From Alphaproteobacteria bacterium (GTDB lineage Bacteria > Pseudomonadota > Alphaproteobacteria > Micavibrionales > UBA2020), in NCBI GenBank assembly GCA_025934695.1, contig JAICWS010000004.1, positions 257,496-321,495 of the forward strand: a stretch of DNA of 64,000 bases, in the 5' to 3' direction. The notes under the pieces were generated by a model, which saw only the letters and a list, made by a program, of their open reading frames with translations, had not been told where the DNA came from and did no database searches. Position 1 is the stretch's first letter; each line of letters starts with the position of its first letter. Below are positions 42,602 through 51,206 of this stretch, in pieces. The translations under genes were made by a program, and so were the position numbers.

Positions 42602-42721
42602 TTAGTGTGCAGAATGATGCGCATCCGCCAGCGGATGATTGCGCGCATAATGAATTTCGGCGACGAAAACGCCGAAGATGATCAGCATATAGAGCAGGAT
42701 CAGCGCGAGACGCCGGTGCAT
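42602..42721 (-). CDS. Small single-helix membrane protein (39 residues)
   Basis: On the minus strand a 39-codon frame from ATG at 42721 to TAA encodes a typical single-pass small membrane protein: MHRRLALILLYMLIIFGVFV followed by a histidine-rich tail (HYARNHPLADAHHSAH). It starts 12 bases after the stop of the DUF-type membrane protein at 42734 on the same strand, so it is likely in the same transcript. The ribosome site is weak (AGCGAGTG). No family is recognised. Confidence 0.55.
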   Translation of the reverse strand: MHRRLALILLYMLIIFGVFVAEIHYARNHPLADAHHSAH

Positions 42722-42733
42722 CGCATACACTCG

Positions 42734-43630
42734 CTACAGGCCGGCCGGCGCCGTATAGGGTGCCACTTCCCCAGACGGCGTCAGCTGCGTAAAGGGCAGG
42801 GCGCCCGACCGGTCCACCTGGACCGAGGCGCTGATGCCGATGACCTTGTTGTTCGCGTCGAATTTCACGAAGACGAACCACAGCCTGTCGGCTTCGGCAC
42901 TGCCCATCATCCACGCGAGAACATCCGTCAGGAAGCCGCGCGAGGCGCCGTTGGCATAGCCGTAGGAGAATGTTTTCCAGCCCGCGCCCTGGTCGTAGAG
43001 CTTCACGGTCCCGTGCGCCGTCGTGAAAAGCAGCCTGTCGACGGCGGCTTTCGGCGTGCCGACAGGGAGGAGCTTACGTGCCGCGTTTTCAAGCTCCGCC
43101 GTAGAGCGGTAATCCGTGAAGCTGAACTGCGCGACATTGAACTGCGCTCGCGCCGGGTCGGTGATCTTCCACGGCGGAGGGTATCCGAGGATGCCGTAGC
43201 GCTGGAAGCTGGCGGCCCCCAGGAATGCGAGCATCAGGCAGGTGAAAAAGCGGATGGCGGTACGCCGCCGCATCGCGCGGCGCTCGGGGCCCAGCGCGTC
43301 GCGTCCCTTTACCTTGGTCGACTGTTCGTAACCGGCGGCGATGCCCGAGGTCATGAAGTAGACGATGAAGGCCAGCACCTGCACGGCGACTGCTGTCATG
43401 GCCGCCGACTTGGTCAGGATGTCGAATTTCAGCACGATCATGCCGATGAGCATGGTCAGGGCGCAGCCAATGACGAGCTTGAGCGTGGCGTTTCCCTTTT
43501 CGGGCTGGGGCGCTTTGCTGGCCGATGGCGCGCGGCTCGCGCCGGAGCGGGGAGGGGGAGAGGTTTCCTCCTCGAACTCCGTGACGTCTTCCTGTTCTTC
43601 AGCCTCGTTCATGGCGGGCGTCCAAGACAT
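42734..43630 (-). CDS. Membrane protein of unknown function
   Basis: This 298-residue protein has an acidic, disordered N-terminus (EAEEQEDVTEFEEE), then three hydrophobic segments: LKLVIGCALTMLIGMIVLKF, MTAVAVQVLAFIVYFMTSGI and FFTCLMLAFLGAASFQRYGI. The rest is a soluble domain with LLPVGTPKAAVDRLLF and KLYDQGAGWKTFSYGYANG, then FDANNKVIGISASVQVDRSG. This recalls lipoprotein-type small folds that sense or bind in the periplasm (SmpA/BamE-like), but the match is weak. It faces the GGDEF gene, divergently transcribed. Function unknown. Confidence 0.68.
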   Translation of the reverse strand: MSWTPAMNEAEEQEDVTEFEEETSPPPRSGASRAPSASKAPQPEKGNATLKLVIGCALTMLIGMIVLKFDILTKSAAMTAVAVQVLAFIVYFMTSGIAAGYEQSTKVKGRDALGPERRAMRRRTAIRFFTCLMLAFLGAASFQRYGILGYPPPWKITDPARAQFNVAQFSFTDYRSTAELENAARKLLPVGTPKAAVDRLLFTTAHGTVKLYDQGAGWKTFSYGYANGASRGFLTDVLAWMMGSAEADRLWFVFVKFDANNKVIGISASVQVDRSGALPFTQLTPSGEVAPYTAPAGL

Positions 43631-43775
43631 TTGTCCTTATTCTAGGATAGCAGACAGCCACTGTTTAGACGGTAAATATCGTTGTTTAACGCTTCGTTAA
43701 GCTTTGGGTAAGGCGTCATTAACATATAAGCCCTATGCTGTAATGGCGCCGATTTTTTTTCAGGAGAGATGCCGC

Positions 43776-45464
43776 ATGCTGCCGGAAATGTCCTTTCCCT
43801 CACAGTTCAAGAAAGATATGTCGAGGCTTCAGCAATCCTACGTGGAACGCCTGAAGCAAAACCTGGTCGAGTTGCGGCGAATGCGCGAAATCCTGGCGAC
43901 GGCCGAGCCGCGCAAGCGCGATGTGCAGGGTCTCTACACGCTCGCCTTGTTGCTGGCCGATTCAGGCGTCACCTTCGGCTTTCCCGCCATCAGCGACACT
44001 TGCCGGCCGCTGTATCTCGCTATCCGCAAATTGCTGGCGCCCGAGGCCGATGCGGCCGTGCAGGCGGCCAACCGCAGCGACGTCGTGGCAAAATTGCAGG
44101 CGGCCGAGGCGGCCTGCCGCATCGCCATCGAGAGCCCGGCCCGCGAAGCGGAAGGCATGGTGCTGACGGATCCCGCGCCGCTGAAGATCGCGCAAGGAGA
44201 GGACGACATCTATATCATCGCAGCACCCGTCGATCGCGGTGCGTCGGAAAGCCTGGCCGAACAGGTCGCGCAGTTCGGATATATGGTTTACGCGGGCGAG
44301 GACGAGCCCTCATTCCGCGATATTTTCGCGAAGGGCCATATGAAGGCGGCCATTTTCTATTCGGATCTGTCCGACCATGAGCTGAACCGGATCAGCGCCA
44401 TCCGCGCGCTGAACCCGCGCGTGCCAGTCGTCGTCATGTCGCCCTTCGACGATTTCGAGGCACGCCTCCGCGCGGCGCGCATCGGCGCCCAAGGATATTT
44501 CTCAGGCCCCACGGAAACCATCCGCATCGTGGAAAAGATCGAGCGCCTGGCCGGCCAGTACATGATGGTGCCGGATTACCACGTGCTGATCGTTGACGAC
44601 GACGAGGTGCTGCTGGAATTCTACCGCCACGCGCTGCAGCGCACGGGCCTGAAGGTTTCCGTCATTACCGACCAGAAAGAGACGATAGCTTTCCTCGGCC
44701 AGAACGAAGTGGACCTGCTGCTCATCGACAACGCGATGCCGCGCTGCTCAGGGCAGGAGCTGGCTTCCATCGTCCGGCAGTATGATGAGTTCCTGAGCAT
44801 TCCCATCATCTTCATGTCGCACCAGGACGAAATCGACCAGATCCAGGCGGCGGGCACGGGCCCCGGCATCGACGACTTCCTCGTCAAGCCTTTCGTCCCC
44901 GACCAGCTGCTGGGCGTCGTGCGCTCGCGCGCGCGCCGCGCGAAGGAACTCAAGTCCGTAACCGTTCATGATACTTTCACGGGTCTGTACAACCATGAGC
45001 ATTTCACCGACATGCTGGCGACCGAAATCGCGCGCAGCAAGCGCAACAAGGAAGAGACCGCCTACGCCATCCTCGATATCGACGGGTTCAAGCAGATCAA
45101 CAGCGCCTATGGGCACCATGTGGGCGACCAGATCATCAAGATGTTTGCGCACATGCTGCGCCATCACCTGCGCCGCACCGACGTCATCGGCCGCTGCGGC
45201 GGCGAGGCCTTCGGCGTCATCCTGCCGGGTTGCGGCCTGAAGAACGCGCATGAGAGCCTCGAAAAATTCCGCGCGAAAGTAACGGCCTCGTTCTTTTCGG
45301 TCGGGCCGCAGCGCGTGCGCGTGACCTTCTCGGGCGGCGTCGTGCTGGTCGATGGCAGCCGCGGCGACGATGATGTCATCAAGGGCGCGGAAGAAGCGCT
45401 CTACCAGGCCAAGAAACGCGGCCGCAATCAGGTCGTTGCCGGCCCGGCTGGACTAACGGATTGA
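43776..45464 (+). CDS. Diguanylate cyclase response regulator (degenerate Hpt-REC-REC-GGDEF)
   Basis: The 562-residue protein appears to have four domains. The N-terminal region resembles an Hpt domain (VQGLYTLALLLADSGVTFGF) but has Tyr in place of the phospho-histidine. Next is a degenerate receiver (EDDIYIIAAPVDRGASESLA). A complete receiver follows, with VLIVDDDEVLLEFYRHALQR, phospho-acceptor LLIDNAMP and KPF. The GGDEF domain begins HDTFTGLYNHEHFTD. The active site is RCGGEAFGVILP, with the third residue Glu kept, and an inhibitory I-site RRTD stands five residues before it. It would make cyclic di-GMP, controlling the motile-to-sessile switch. The ATG at 43776 has an AGGAGA ribosome site. 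Confidence 0.88.
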   Translation: MLPEMSFPSQFKKDMSRLQQSYVERLKQNLVELRRMREILATAEPRKRDVQGLYTLALLLADSGVTFGFPAISDTCRPLYLAIRKLLAPEADAAVQAANRSDVVAKLQAAEAACRIAIESPAREAEGMVLTDPAPLKIAQGEDDIYIIAAPVDRGASESLAEQVAQFGYMVYAGEDEPSFRDIFAKGHMKAAIFYSDLSDHELNRISAIRALNPRVPVVVMSPFDDFEARLRAARIGAQGYFSGPTETIRIVEKIERLAGQYMMVPDYHVLIVDDDEVLLEFYRHALQRTGLKVSVITDQKETIAFLGQNEVDLLLIDNAMPRCSGQELASIVRQYDEFLSIPIIFMSHQDEIDQIQAAGTGPGIDDFLVKPFVPDQLLGVVRSRARRAKELKSVTVHDTFTGLYNHEHFTDMLATEIARSKRNKEETAYAILDIDGFKQINSAYGHHVGDQIIKMFAHMLRHHLRRTDVIGRCGGEAFGVILPGCGLKNAHESLEKFRAKVTASFFSVGPQRVRVTFSGGVVLVDGSRGDDDVIKGAEEALYQAKKRGRNQVVAGPAGLTD

Positions 45465-45557
45465 TTATTTGGAATAAAAAGTAAAGTTGCGCCGTATTAT
45501 CAAAAATGGTACGGTCGCCCGGACATTACATAACTCTGATTCCTTCCGGGAGATTTC

Positions 45558-46772
45558 ATGAGCAAGCCCTCAGCCAAGCCGATCCTGCTGATTATCACCG
45601 AAGCCGCGCTGGAGCACCCCGAGGCCGTGCCGCTGTCGCCCAAGGACAAGGAACGCGTGAACGGCGTGGTGCGCACCTACCAGGGCCTGCATGCGCCGCT
45701 CGAGAAATATTACGACGTGCGCTACCTGACGCCGTTCGATTACCCGGGGAAGGAAAGCAAGCGCCGCGCCGTCTTCCACAAAAACCAGCCCTTCAACATC
45801 CCGCAGCAGAAAAGCGTGCGGCTCGTCGTTCCCTCGCAGAAAAATCTCGAGGAGAAGATCGGCAAGCTGAAGCCCCTGCATGTGCATATCGCGACCGAAG
45901 GCCCCTTGGGCTTCAGGGCGATGAAATATTGCAAGAAGCACGGGCTGTCCGTGTCGACCGCTTTCCATACCAACTGGCAGCAGTATGTGAAGGAAGACGG
46001 TTTCAATGTGCCCGGCGTCCCGCGCAAGATCAGCGCGGCCGCGACGCTCGCCTTCCTGAAGGATTTCCACAAGAAGGCCGATGCCGTCATGGCCGCCACG
46101 CCCGAGCTGAAACAGGGCCTCGTCGACTGGGGCCTGAGGAAAGACAAGATCCATCTCGTCAACCGCGGCGTGGACACGGCGGTGTTCCGCCCCTATCAGC
46201 CGGAAGAAAGCCCCTCGCAGGAGGAATATGTTGTCTGCGTCGGACGCGTGGCGCCCGGCAAAGGCGTCGAGGATTTCTGCAATCTCGACACCAAGGGCCT
46301 CAAGAAAATTGTGGTCGGCACCGGCCCCATCTTTGACGAGTTGAAGGCGGCGCATCCCGATGTCGAATTCGCGGGGTACAAGCAGGGCGCGGACCTCGCG
46401 AAATACTATGCCGGCGCGAAGCTGTTCGTGCTGCCCTCGGAAACCGAAACGCTCGGCATGACGGTCATGGAAGCGCTGGCCTGCGGCACGAAAGTCGCGG
46501 CGCTGACGCGCGGCGGCCATCAGCCGATTCTGAACGCGGCCAAGGGCCTCGGCGTCATGAAGGACAGGCTGCAGGACGCCGTTGACGCGGCGCTGGACCA
46601 TCCGGAAAATTTCATGTCGCGGAAAGACATCTCGGCTTTCGCCCACAAGACCATGAGCTGGGCGCATGAGGCGGATAATTTCAAGACCATGGCCGATGCT
46701 GCGCAGCCGATTCTGCCGAAGAAGCACATGGACCTCTTGAAACAGCATCTCAGGCACCGCCGCCCGCGGTAG
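45558..46772 (+). CDS. Glycosyltransferase, GT4 family
   Basis: This 404-residue protein has the GT-B fold. The C-terminal donor-binding domain has VCVGRVAPGKGVEDF, LFVLPSETETLGMTVMEALA with the E-x7-E motif, and CGTKVAALTRGGHQ. The N-terminal acceptor part has VNGVVRTYQGLHAPLEKYYD and TAFHTNWQQYVKEDG. Family members move glucose, galactose or mannose from nucleotide sugars to lipids or sugars; SQD2- and diglycosyl-diacylglycerol synthase-like types show a similar N-terminus. The acceptor is unknown; a cell-surface glycolipid is possible. GGGAG stands seven bases before the ATG. Confidence 0.88.
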   Translation: MSKPSAKPILLIITEAALEHPEAVPLSPKDKERVNGVVRTYQGLHAPLEKYYDVRYLTPFDYPGKESKRRAVFHKNQPFNIPQQKSVRLVVPSQKNLEEKIGKLKPLHVHIATEGPLGFRAMKYCKKHGLSVSTAFHTNWQQYVKEDGFNVPGVPRKISAAATLAFLKDFHKKADAVMAATPELKQGLVDWGLRKDKIHLVNRGVDTAVFRPYQPEESPSQEEYVVCVGRVAPGKGVEDFCNLDTKGLKKIVVGTGPIFDELKAAHPDVEFAGYKQGADLAKYYAGAKLFVLPSETETLGMTVMEALACGTKVAALTRGGHQPILNAAKGLGVMKDRLQDAVDAALDHPENFMSRKDISAFAHKTMSWAHEADNFKTMADAAQPILPKKHMDLLKQHLRHRRPR

Positions 46773-46790
46773 CACCGCACGCCGGAAAGC

Positions 46791-47300
46791 CTATTTCGGA
46801 GCGGCCAGCTTTGCATTCGGGCCGCCGCCCCAGTCTTCGAACCAGAGCTCGGGCTTTTCCTTGCGGAATTTCGCACAGAGGGCGATGCAGTCCCTGGCCG
46901 CCGCGCTTTTGACGGGGTCGAGCAGAACGATCTCCACGCCGCGCGAGCGCATAAAGTCAATCGTATCGGCGGATGAGGCGTTGGAAACATCTGCGATGAC
47001 GGTGCGCGGAATGCCGAATTGCACAATAGTGCCCGCGCACATGAAGCAGGGCTGGAGCGTCGTGTACATCGTCGTATCGTGCCGGTTCTTCAGCCGCCCC
47101 GCCGCGCGCATTGCCGCCATTTCGCCGTGGATGATCGGATTGCGTTCCTGTACCAAACCGTTGTGGCCAAGGCCCAGCACGCGGCCCGTCGCATTGTCGA
47201 CCAGCGCGCCGCCGATGGGGCAGCCGCCTTCCTTATAGCCTTTCAGCGCCTGTTCATAGGCGAGGCGCATATATTTTTCGTGATCGAGGGTTTGCGGCAT
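46791..47300 (-). CDS. Cytosine/nucleoside deaminase, yeast Fcy1-like
   Basis: The 169-residue protein has the zinc deaminase motifs IIHGEMAAMRAAGRLKN (H-x-E) and LQPCFMCAGTIVQFGI (P-C-x2-C). The C-terminal WFEDWG matches the WFEDIGE end of yeast cytosine deaminase Fcy1, as does TTMYTTLQPC. This suggests deamination of cytosine to uracil in pyrimidine salvage, rather than the guanine or tRNA-adenosine deaminases of the same fold. The gene is convergent with the glycosyltransferase and monocistronic. Fcy1-like enzymes are less common in bacteria than CodA. Confidence 0.85.
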   Translation of the reverse strand: MPQTLDHEKYMRLAYEQALKGYKEGGCPIGGALVDNATGRVLGLGHNGLVQERNPIIHGEMAAMRAAGRLKNRHDTTMYTTLQPCFMCAGTIVQFGIPRTVIADVSNASSADTIDFMRSRGVEIVLLDPVKSAAARDCIALCAKFRKEKPELWFEDWGGGPNAKLAAPK

Positions 47301-47379
47301 GGCGGGCTCCTGTTCCCAATTTCTAGCATGAAATATGGGGCAAGGGGAACCGCGGCGCGCCGCAGGGCGTAAGGCCCTT

Positions 47380-48396
47380 ATGGCTTCCCATCGCGCCCAT
47401 GCCTTGCCATTCCAGTCCGCGGAACGCGGCGCGTCGCCCTATTTTTCCTGGAAAGCCTTCGGCTGGTGGATGACGGGCTTGCTGGCGGTGGGCGCGGCTG
47501 TCGTGGTCGCGCTGCACTTCACCGAGCTGTCACGCATCGCCGAAGGGCTGAAGCACATGAATCCGGTCTGGCTTCTGCCGGCCCTGGCGTTCCAGGCGTT
47601 AAGCTATGTCTGCGCGGCCGGAGTGTGGTTCCTCGTCGCCCGGAAATGCCGGGCGCGCGTGAATTTCCCCTCGCTGGTGGTCCTGAGCATCGGACAGGTT
47701 TTCGCACGCCAGGCGGTGCCGAGCGGCGGCGTCAGTGGCAGCCTGCTGGTGGCCAAGGGCTTCCGGAACCGCGGCGTGCCGGAGGATGTGGCGGCCGCTT
47801 GCCTCATGATCAACATGATTTCGTTCTATGCGGGTTATGCCGCCGCGATGATCGTGGCCATGTCCTCGTTCATGGCAAAACATGCCTTGTCGCACCGGAT
47901 TGAGGCCGTCGGCTTCGGCGTGTTGGCGCTCGCCGTCGCGGCGCCTGGCGCGATCTGGTTCCTGTGGCGCGCGGAAGCGAAGCATCGGCCGCGCATCGTC
48001 GACCGGTGGAAGTGGCTGAGCGATGTCTACGAGGCGCTGCAACAGGCGCGCGGACGCATGCCGCGCAGCCTGACACTGGTTCTGGCGGCAGCGGCCTGCC
48101 AGTTCGGCGTCTTCGTGGTCGACTCCGCAACATTATTCGTGGTGCTCAAGGCCTTCGGTCCTGCGCCGCCACCCACGCTCGTCTTCGCGGCGCAGGTGCT
48201 GGCGAACGCGGTGGGGACGGTCGCGCCCGTGCCGCTCGGCCTCGGCGCTTACGAAGGCGCCTGCATCTACCTGCTGCACCGCATCGGCGCGCCGGTCGAA
48301 ACCGCGCTGACGGCGACGCTCATCTTCCGCGGCCTCACCTTCTGGCTGCCCATGCTGCCGGGGTTTTTCATCACGCGGCGCGAACTCAGCCGTTAA
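47380..48396 (+). CDS. LPG synthase-type membrane protein (flippase-like YbhN family)
   Basis: The 338-residue protein has about eight membrane helices and the YbhN/UPF0104 signature GQVFARQAVPSGGVSGSLLV, with PVPLGLGAYEGACIYLLHRI and FWLPMLPGFFITRREL near the end. This matches the integral-membrane domain of lysylphosphatidylglycerol synthase (MprF) without the soluble domain. Such proteins are probably lipid flippases or partners of glycosyltransferases. I chose ATG at 47380, seven bases after AAGG; an ORF start 15 codons earlier is possible but its extra residues are basic and unlike the family. The preceding glycosyltransferase is 600 bases away. Confidence 0.85.
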   Translation: MASHRAHALPFQSAERGASPYFSWKAFGWWMTGLLAVGAAVVVALHFTELSRIAEGLKHMNPVWLLPALAFQALSYVCAAGVWFLVARKCRARVNFPSLVVLSIGQVFARQAVPSGGVSGSLLVAKGFRNRGVPEDVAAACLMINMISFYAGYAAAMIVAMSSFMAKHALSHRIEAVGFGVLALAVAAPGAIWFLWRAEAKHRPRIVDRWKWLSDVYEALQQARGRMPRSLTLVLAAAACQFGVFVVDSATLFVVLKAFGPAPPPTLVFAAQVLANAVGTVAPVPLGLGAYEGACIYLLHRIGAPVETALTATLIFRGLTFWLPMLPGFFITRRELSR

Positions 48397-48485
48397 AAGG
48401 CTGATTCGGGACATGGCCGTTATCACGCGATCCCTGTCTGTAACCAACGTTTTCAATGGGTTGATTAAGCTCTTCTGCGCGAAAT

Positions 48486-48514
48486 TTGACGTTCACGAAA
48501 AGGCTTGGGATAAT
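48486..48514 (+). promoter_or_regulatory. Probable promoter of ankyrin gene 48563
   Basis: TTGACG at 48486-48491 and GATAAT at 48509-48514 are 17 bases apart, nearly ideal for the housekeeping sigma factor. Transcription would start near 48521, downstream of the first in-frame ATG of the longer ORF (48413), so the protein start must be at or after 48530. Confidence 0.7.
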
Positions 48515-48562
48515 TCCTATGAATTAAGTATGTTTTTAAAACGATTGGGGGTACTGGTACCG

Positions 48563-49474
48563 ATGCCATTCTTCAGCAGCCGCAGAAGTTTCTTCGAAGC
48601 CGCCATGACGGGTGATGTCGCCGAGCTGCAGCATTGTCTTGGCGAAAAGAACTTTGACGTCGACATGAAAGACGATAAGGGCGACACGGCCCTTCATACC
48701 GCGGTGAATTTCCGCCAGGTCGATGCCGTGAAGCTGATCGTCCGCTACCATCCCGATTTCGACGCGGCCGGAAAGGACGGTCTTTCTCCGCTCATGCTGG
48801 CGATGGAAAAGGGCAACCGGCAAATCATCCTCGCCATTATTCGCGCAGAAGGCTCCACGCCCAACACGCACGATGAAAAATACGTCTATCCGCTCCACAA
48901 GGCCGCCGCGGAAGGAGAAATGGACGTCGTTCGCGCGCTCGTTGAAAAGGGCGCCGACGTGAACGTCCGCACGCGCGACACGGAGGACACGCCGCTCCAT
49001 CTCGCGATCGCGAACGGCCGGCGCGGCGTGGCGGAATACCTGGTCTCCAGGGGCGCGCGTATCGATATCGCGGGCAAGGACGGCAAGACCGCGGCGCAGC
49101 TGGCGAAGGACACAGGCCCTTCGATGCTCAAGGTCGTCGACCCGCAATCCGCCGCGAACGAAAATATGCGCCAGCCGCCGATGGAAGTATGGGAACTCGC
49201 GGCGCCCACCGTCGTCGCGAAAATCTCGACGCTGCCCGCCTTGCAGCGCAAGATTACCGAGATATTCAACTTCGAGACGCGCGAGCGCCAGACGGTCACC
49301 CGCAACCTGAAAACCGGCACGGAATCGCCCAGCGAAACCGCGCCCTTCACCAGCCTGTCGGATGACGCCGTCGCGATCGCGCGGGCGCAGCTGAAGACGC
49401 TGGGCGGCAAGCTGCCCGGCGAGAAGCCGGAGGGGCCTGTCGGCAATTCGGTGGTCGGGAAGTTCAAAATCTAG
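48563..49474 (+). CDS. Ankyrin-repeat protein
   Basis: From ATG at 48563 the product has 303 residues, beginning MPFFSSRRSFFEAAMTGDVA. Five or six ankyrin repeats follow, for example KDDKGDTALHTAVNFRQVDA, KDGLSPLMLAMEKGNRQI, YVYPLHKAAAEGEMDVVRAL and DTEDTPLHLAIANGRRG. The C-terminal 100 residues are a different, charged region (LPALQRKITEIFNFETRERQ). An in-frame ATG at 48413 is rejected, because a strong promoter lies inside that part; 48530 is also possible. Stop overlaps the convergent EamA transporter stop (CTAG). Binding partner unknown. Confidence 0.85.
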   Translation: MPFFSSRRSFFEAAMTGDVAELQHCLGEKNFDVDMKDDKGDTALHTAVNFRQVDAVKLIVRYHPDFDAAGKDGLSPLMLAMEKGNRQIILAIIRAEGSTPNTHDEKYVYPLHKAAAEGEMDVVRALVEKGADVNVRTRDTEDTPLHLAIANGRRGVAEYLVSRGARIDIAGKDGKTAAQLAKDTGPSMLKVVDPQSAANENMRQPPMEVWELAAPTVVAKISTLPALQRKITEIFNFETRERQTVTRNLKTGTESPSETAPFTSLSDDAVAIARAQLKTLGGKLPGEKPEGPVGNSVVGKFKI

Positions 49475-50385
49475 GCGGCGGGCTGCTGGCGGAGATAGAG
49501 GAAATATCCGCTGATGATGATGAGCGCGCTGCCTGCGAGGCCGACAAGCGTCGGCGGCTCATGGAAGATGAAGTAGCCGATGATCAGCGCCCAGATGATC
49601 TGGCTGTACTGCGCGGCGGCGATGAGCGGGGCTTTGGTTTTGCCGAAGGCCTTCAGGTAAGCGAACAGGCCGATATTGCCGATCACGCAGCCCGAGGCGA
49701 GCGGCAATAGCACAAGCGGCGAAAAATGCCATGTCATCGAGCGCCATTCCGCCGTCGAGAGGAGCAGCAGCGCCACGAAGAACAGCAGCGTGAGCGCAAA
49801 CAGATTCTCGTCCTGCGCGTATTTGCGCACATAGCAAATGCGCGTCGCGCCGAACAAGACGTTGAGGCAGGCGCAGACCCACCCGATCCACGCCGCATGG
49901 GGCGCGACGGCGACGGCTCCCGCGTCCGCGCCGGACGGGAACAGCAAAGGCGAAGCAGCGACGATCAGCGCGCCCAGGAATCCCGCCGTCATGGCGATGA
50001 CCTGGTTGCGGTGGAGATGCTCCTTCAGAAAAATGGCCGAGATGACAAGCACCGCCATCGGCGTCGCGAGGATGACGACGAAGAGTTCCGCGAAGGGCAG
50101 GAACTTCAGCCCGGTCAGGAAGCATAATTGTTCGAGCACGTTGATCGTGACGATCGTGAAAACATGCCGCGCTTTCTTGGGCCGGAACGATTTTTTCTGC
50201 ACGACACCCGTCCCACCCGTGATGACAATGTTCATCGCATAGCAGATGAAGATGACCTGCGAAAAGCCCATCACGTGCATCGTGTGCTTGATGGTGGCGT
50301 CGAAGATGCTGAAGGTGAGCATGCCGAAGAGGGCGAAGGCGGTCCCCTGCATTTCAGGATTCAAACGGTCCAGAAATTTCTGCAT
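49471..50385 (-). CDS. EamA/DMT-family transporter
   Basis: The 304-residue protein has ten hydrophobic segments in two five-helix halves, the EamA (DMT) layout, with internal repeat ends LPFAELFVVILATPMAVLVI and APLIAAAQYSQIIWALIIGY. The second half ends IIISGYFLYLRQQ. Such proteins export metabolites such as amino acids or drugs; the substrate is unknown. ATG at 50385 has GGGAG eight bases upstream and is preferred over the 29-codon longer frame. It is convergent with the ankyrin gene (shared CTAG). Confidence 0.88.
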   Translation of the reverse strand: MQKFLDRLNPEMQGTAFALFGMLTFSIFDATIKHTMHVMGFSQVIFICYAMNIVITGGTGVVQKKSFRPKKARHVFTIVTINVLEQLCFLTGLKFLPFAELFVVILATPMAVLVISAIFLKEHLHRNQVIAMTAGFLGALIVAASPLLFPSGADAGAVAVAPHAAWIGWVCACLNVLFGATRICYVRKYAQDENLFALTLLFFVALLLLSTAEWRSMTWHFSPLVLLPLASGCVIGNIGLFAYLKAFGKTKAPLIAAAQYSQIIWALIIGYFIFHEPPTLVGLAGSALIIISGYFLYLRQQPAA

Positions 50386-50523
50386 CCGCGATACTCCCAA
50401 TCTTCCCTCCGCCAGAGCGGAGCCCGGGCATCTTTGTATCAGCATAGAAGATATTTCGCGGTTAGGCTGCATGCGAAACCCATCCGCGGTCTGACGCTTA
50501 TTATTATGTTTACTTGAAGGCGA

Positions 50524-51099
50524 TTACGCCCCGAAGCCGCGCTGGAACGGCTTCGTCGCGGGTGCCGGCAGCAGGCCCGCTTCTTCTTTCAGGCGGAAGT
50601 ATTCGGAGGCCGCGATGGGCGTTGAATCAGGCGGAATAAGATATTCCGCCTTGCCGGACGATATAGGGTTCTGCGGACAGGTCACGACGACCTTGTCGCC
50701 GATGGTCTCGAAGCCAAATTCGTAAGGACCACGGCAGCTGCCGCAGCTGTGCGCACAGGCTTCGTTGAAGAGATGGCTGAGGTTCATGGCGCCCGTCAGA
50801 CGGCTGACATCGCGCGCGACCTGTTCGCCTTCGGGCGTGTCGCGGTCGAATTCATAGCGTTTATGGCCGGCGGTGATGCGGCCGAAGGTGCTCTCTTTCC
50901 AGCCGGCGGGCACACTGCCTTCCTTGAACTGGAAGCTGGGGCGGCCGTATTCGAAGCTCACATTGGCATTCCAGGCTTTCGCCATCTCGCGCAGCTTTTC
51001 CTCCGCCTCGGCCTTGCCGGCTTTCAGGGCATTGATGAAGTCGAGCGTCTGGCCTCCGGCGATCGCATATGCGGACATTTCGGGAGGAGGGGTGGTCAT
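50524..51099 (-). CDS. Protein of unknown function with CxxC pair
   Basis: This 191-residue soluble protein has a helical first half (LDFINALKAGKAEAEEKLRE), a basic/acidic middle and a single cysteine-rich stretch (NEACAHSCGSCRGPYEFGFE) that could bind a metal. The C-terminal 60 residues contain VVVTCPQNPISSGKAEYLIP. No known family is recognised. The AAAGGTACGC stretch before ATG gives a moderate ribosome site. It lies upstream of the EamA gene with 138 bases between them, so it may be separately transcribed. Confidence 0.6.
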   Translation of the reverse strand: MTTPPPEMSAYAIAGGQTLDFINALKAGKAEAEEKLREMAKAWNANVSFEYGRPSFQFKEGSVPAGWKESTFGRITAGHKRYEFDRDTPEGEQVARDVSRLTGAMNLSHLFNEACAHSCGSCRGPYEFGFETIGDKVVVTCPQNPISSGKAEYLIPPDSTPIAASEYFRLKEEAGLLPAPATKPFQRGFGA

Positions 51100-51206
51100 G
51101 ATGCGTACCTTTAAAAATGAAGTGCTGAAAACTGGCTGCGATCATAGACAGGCTTTGTGGTTATGTCAAAGCTAAATATGCAGGGGGCTGGTTTTGCGGG
51201 GAAATT

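Noticed and set aside
48413-48562. 50-codon N-terminal extension of the ankyrin gene
   Set aside because: A near-consensus promoter (TTGACG-17-GATAAT) lies inside it, and its base composition is unlike coding DNA here.
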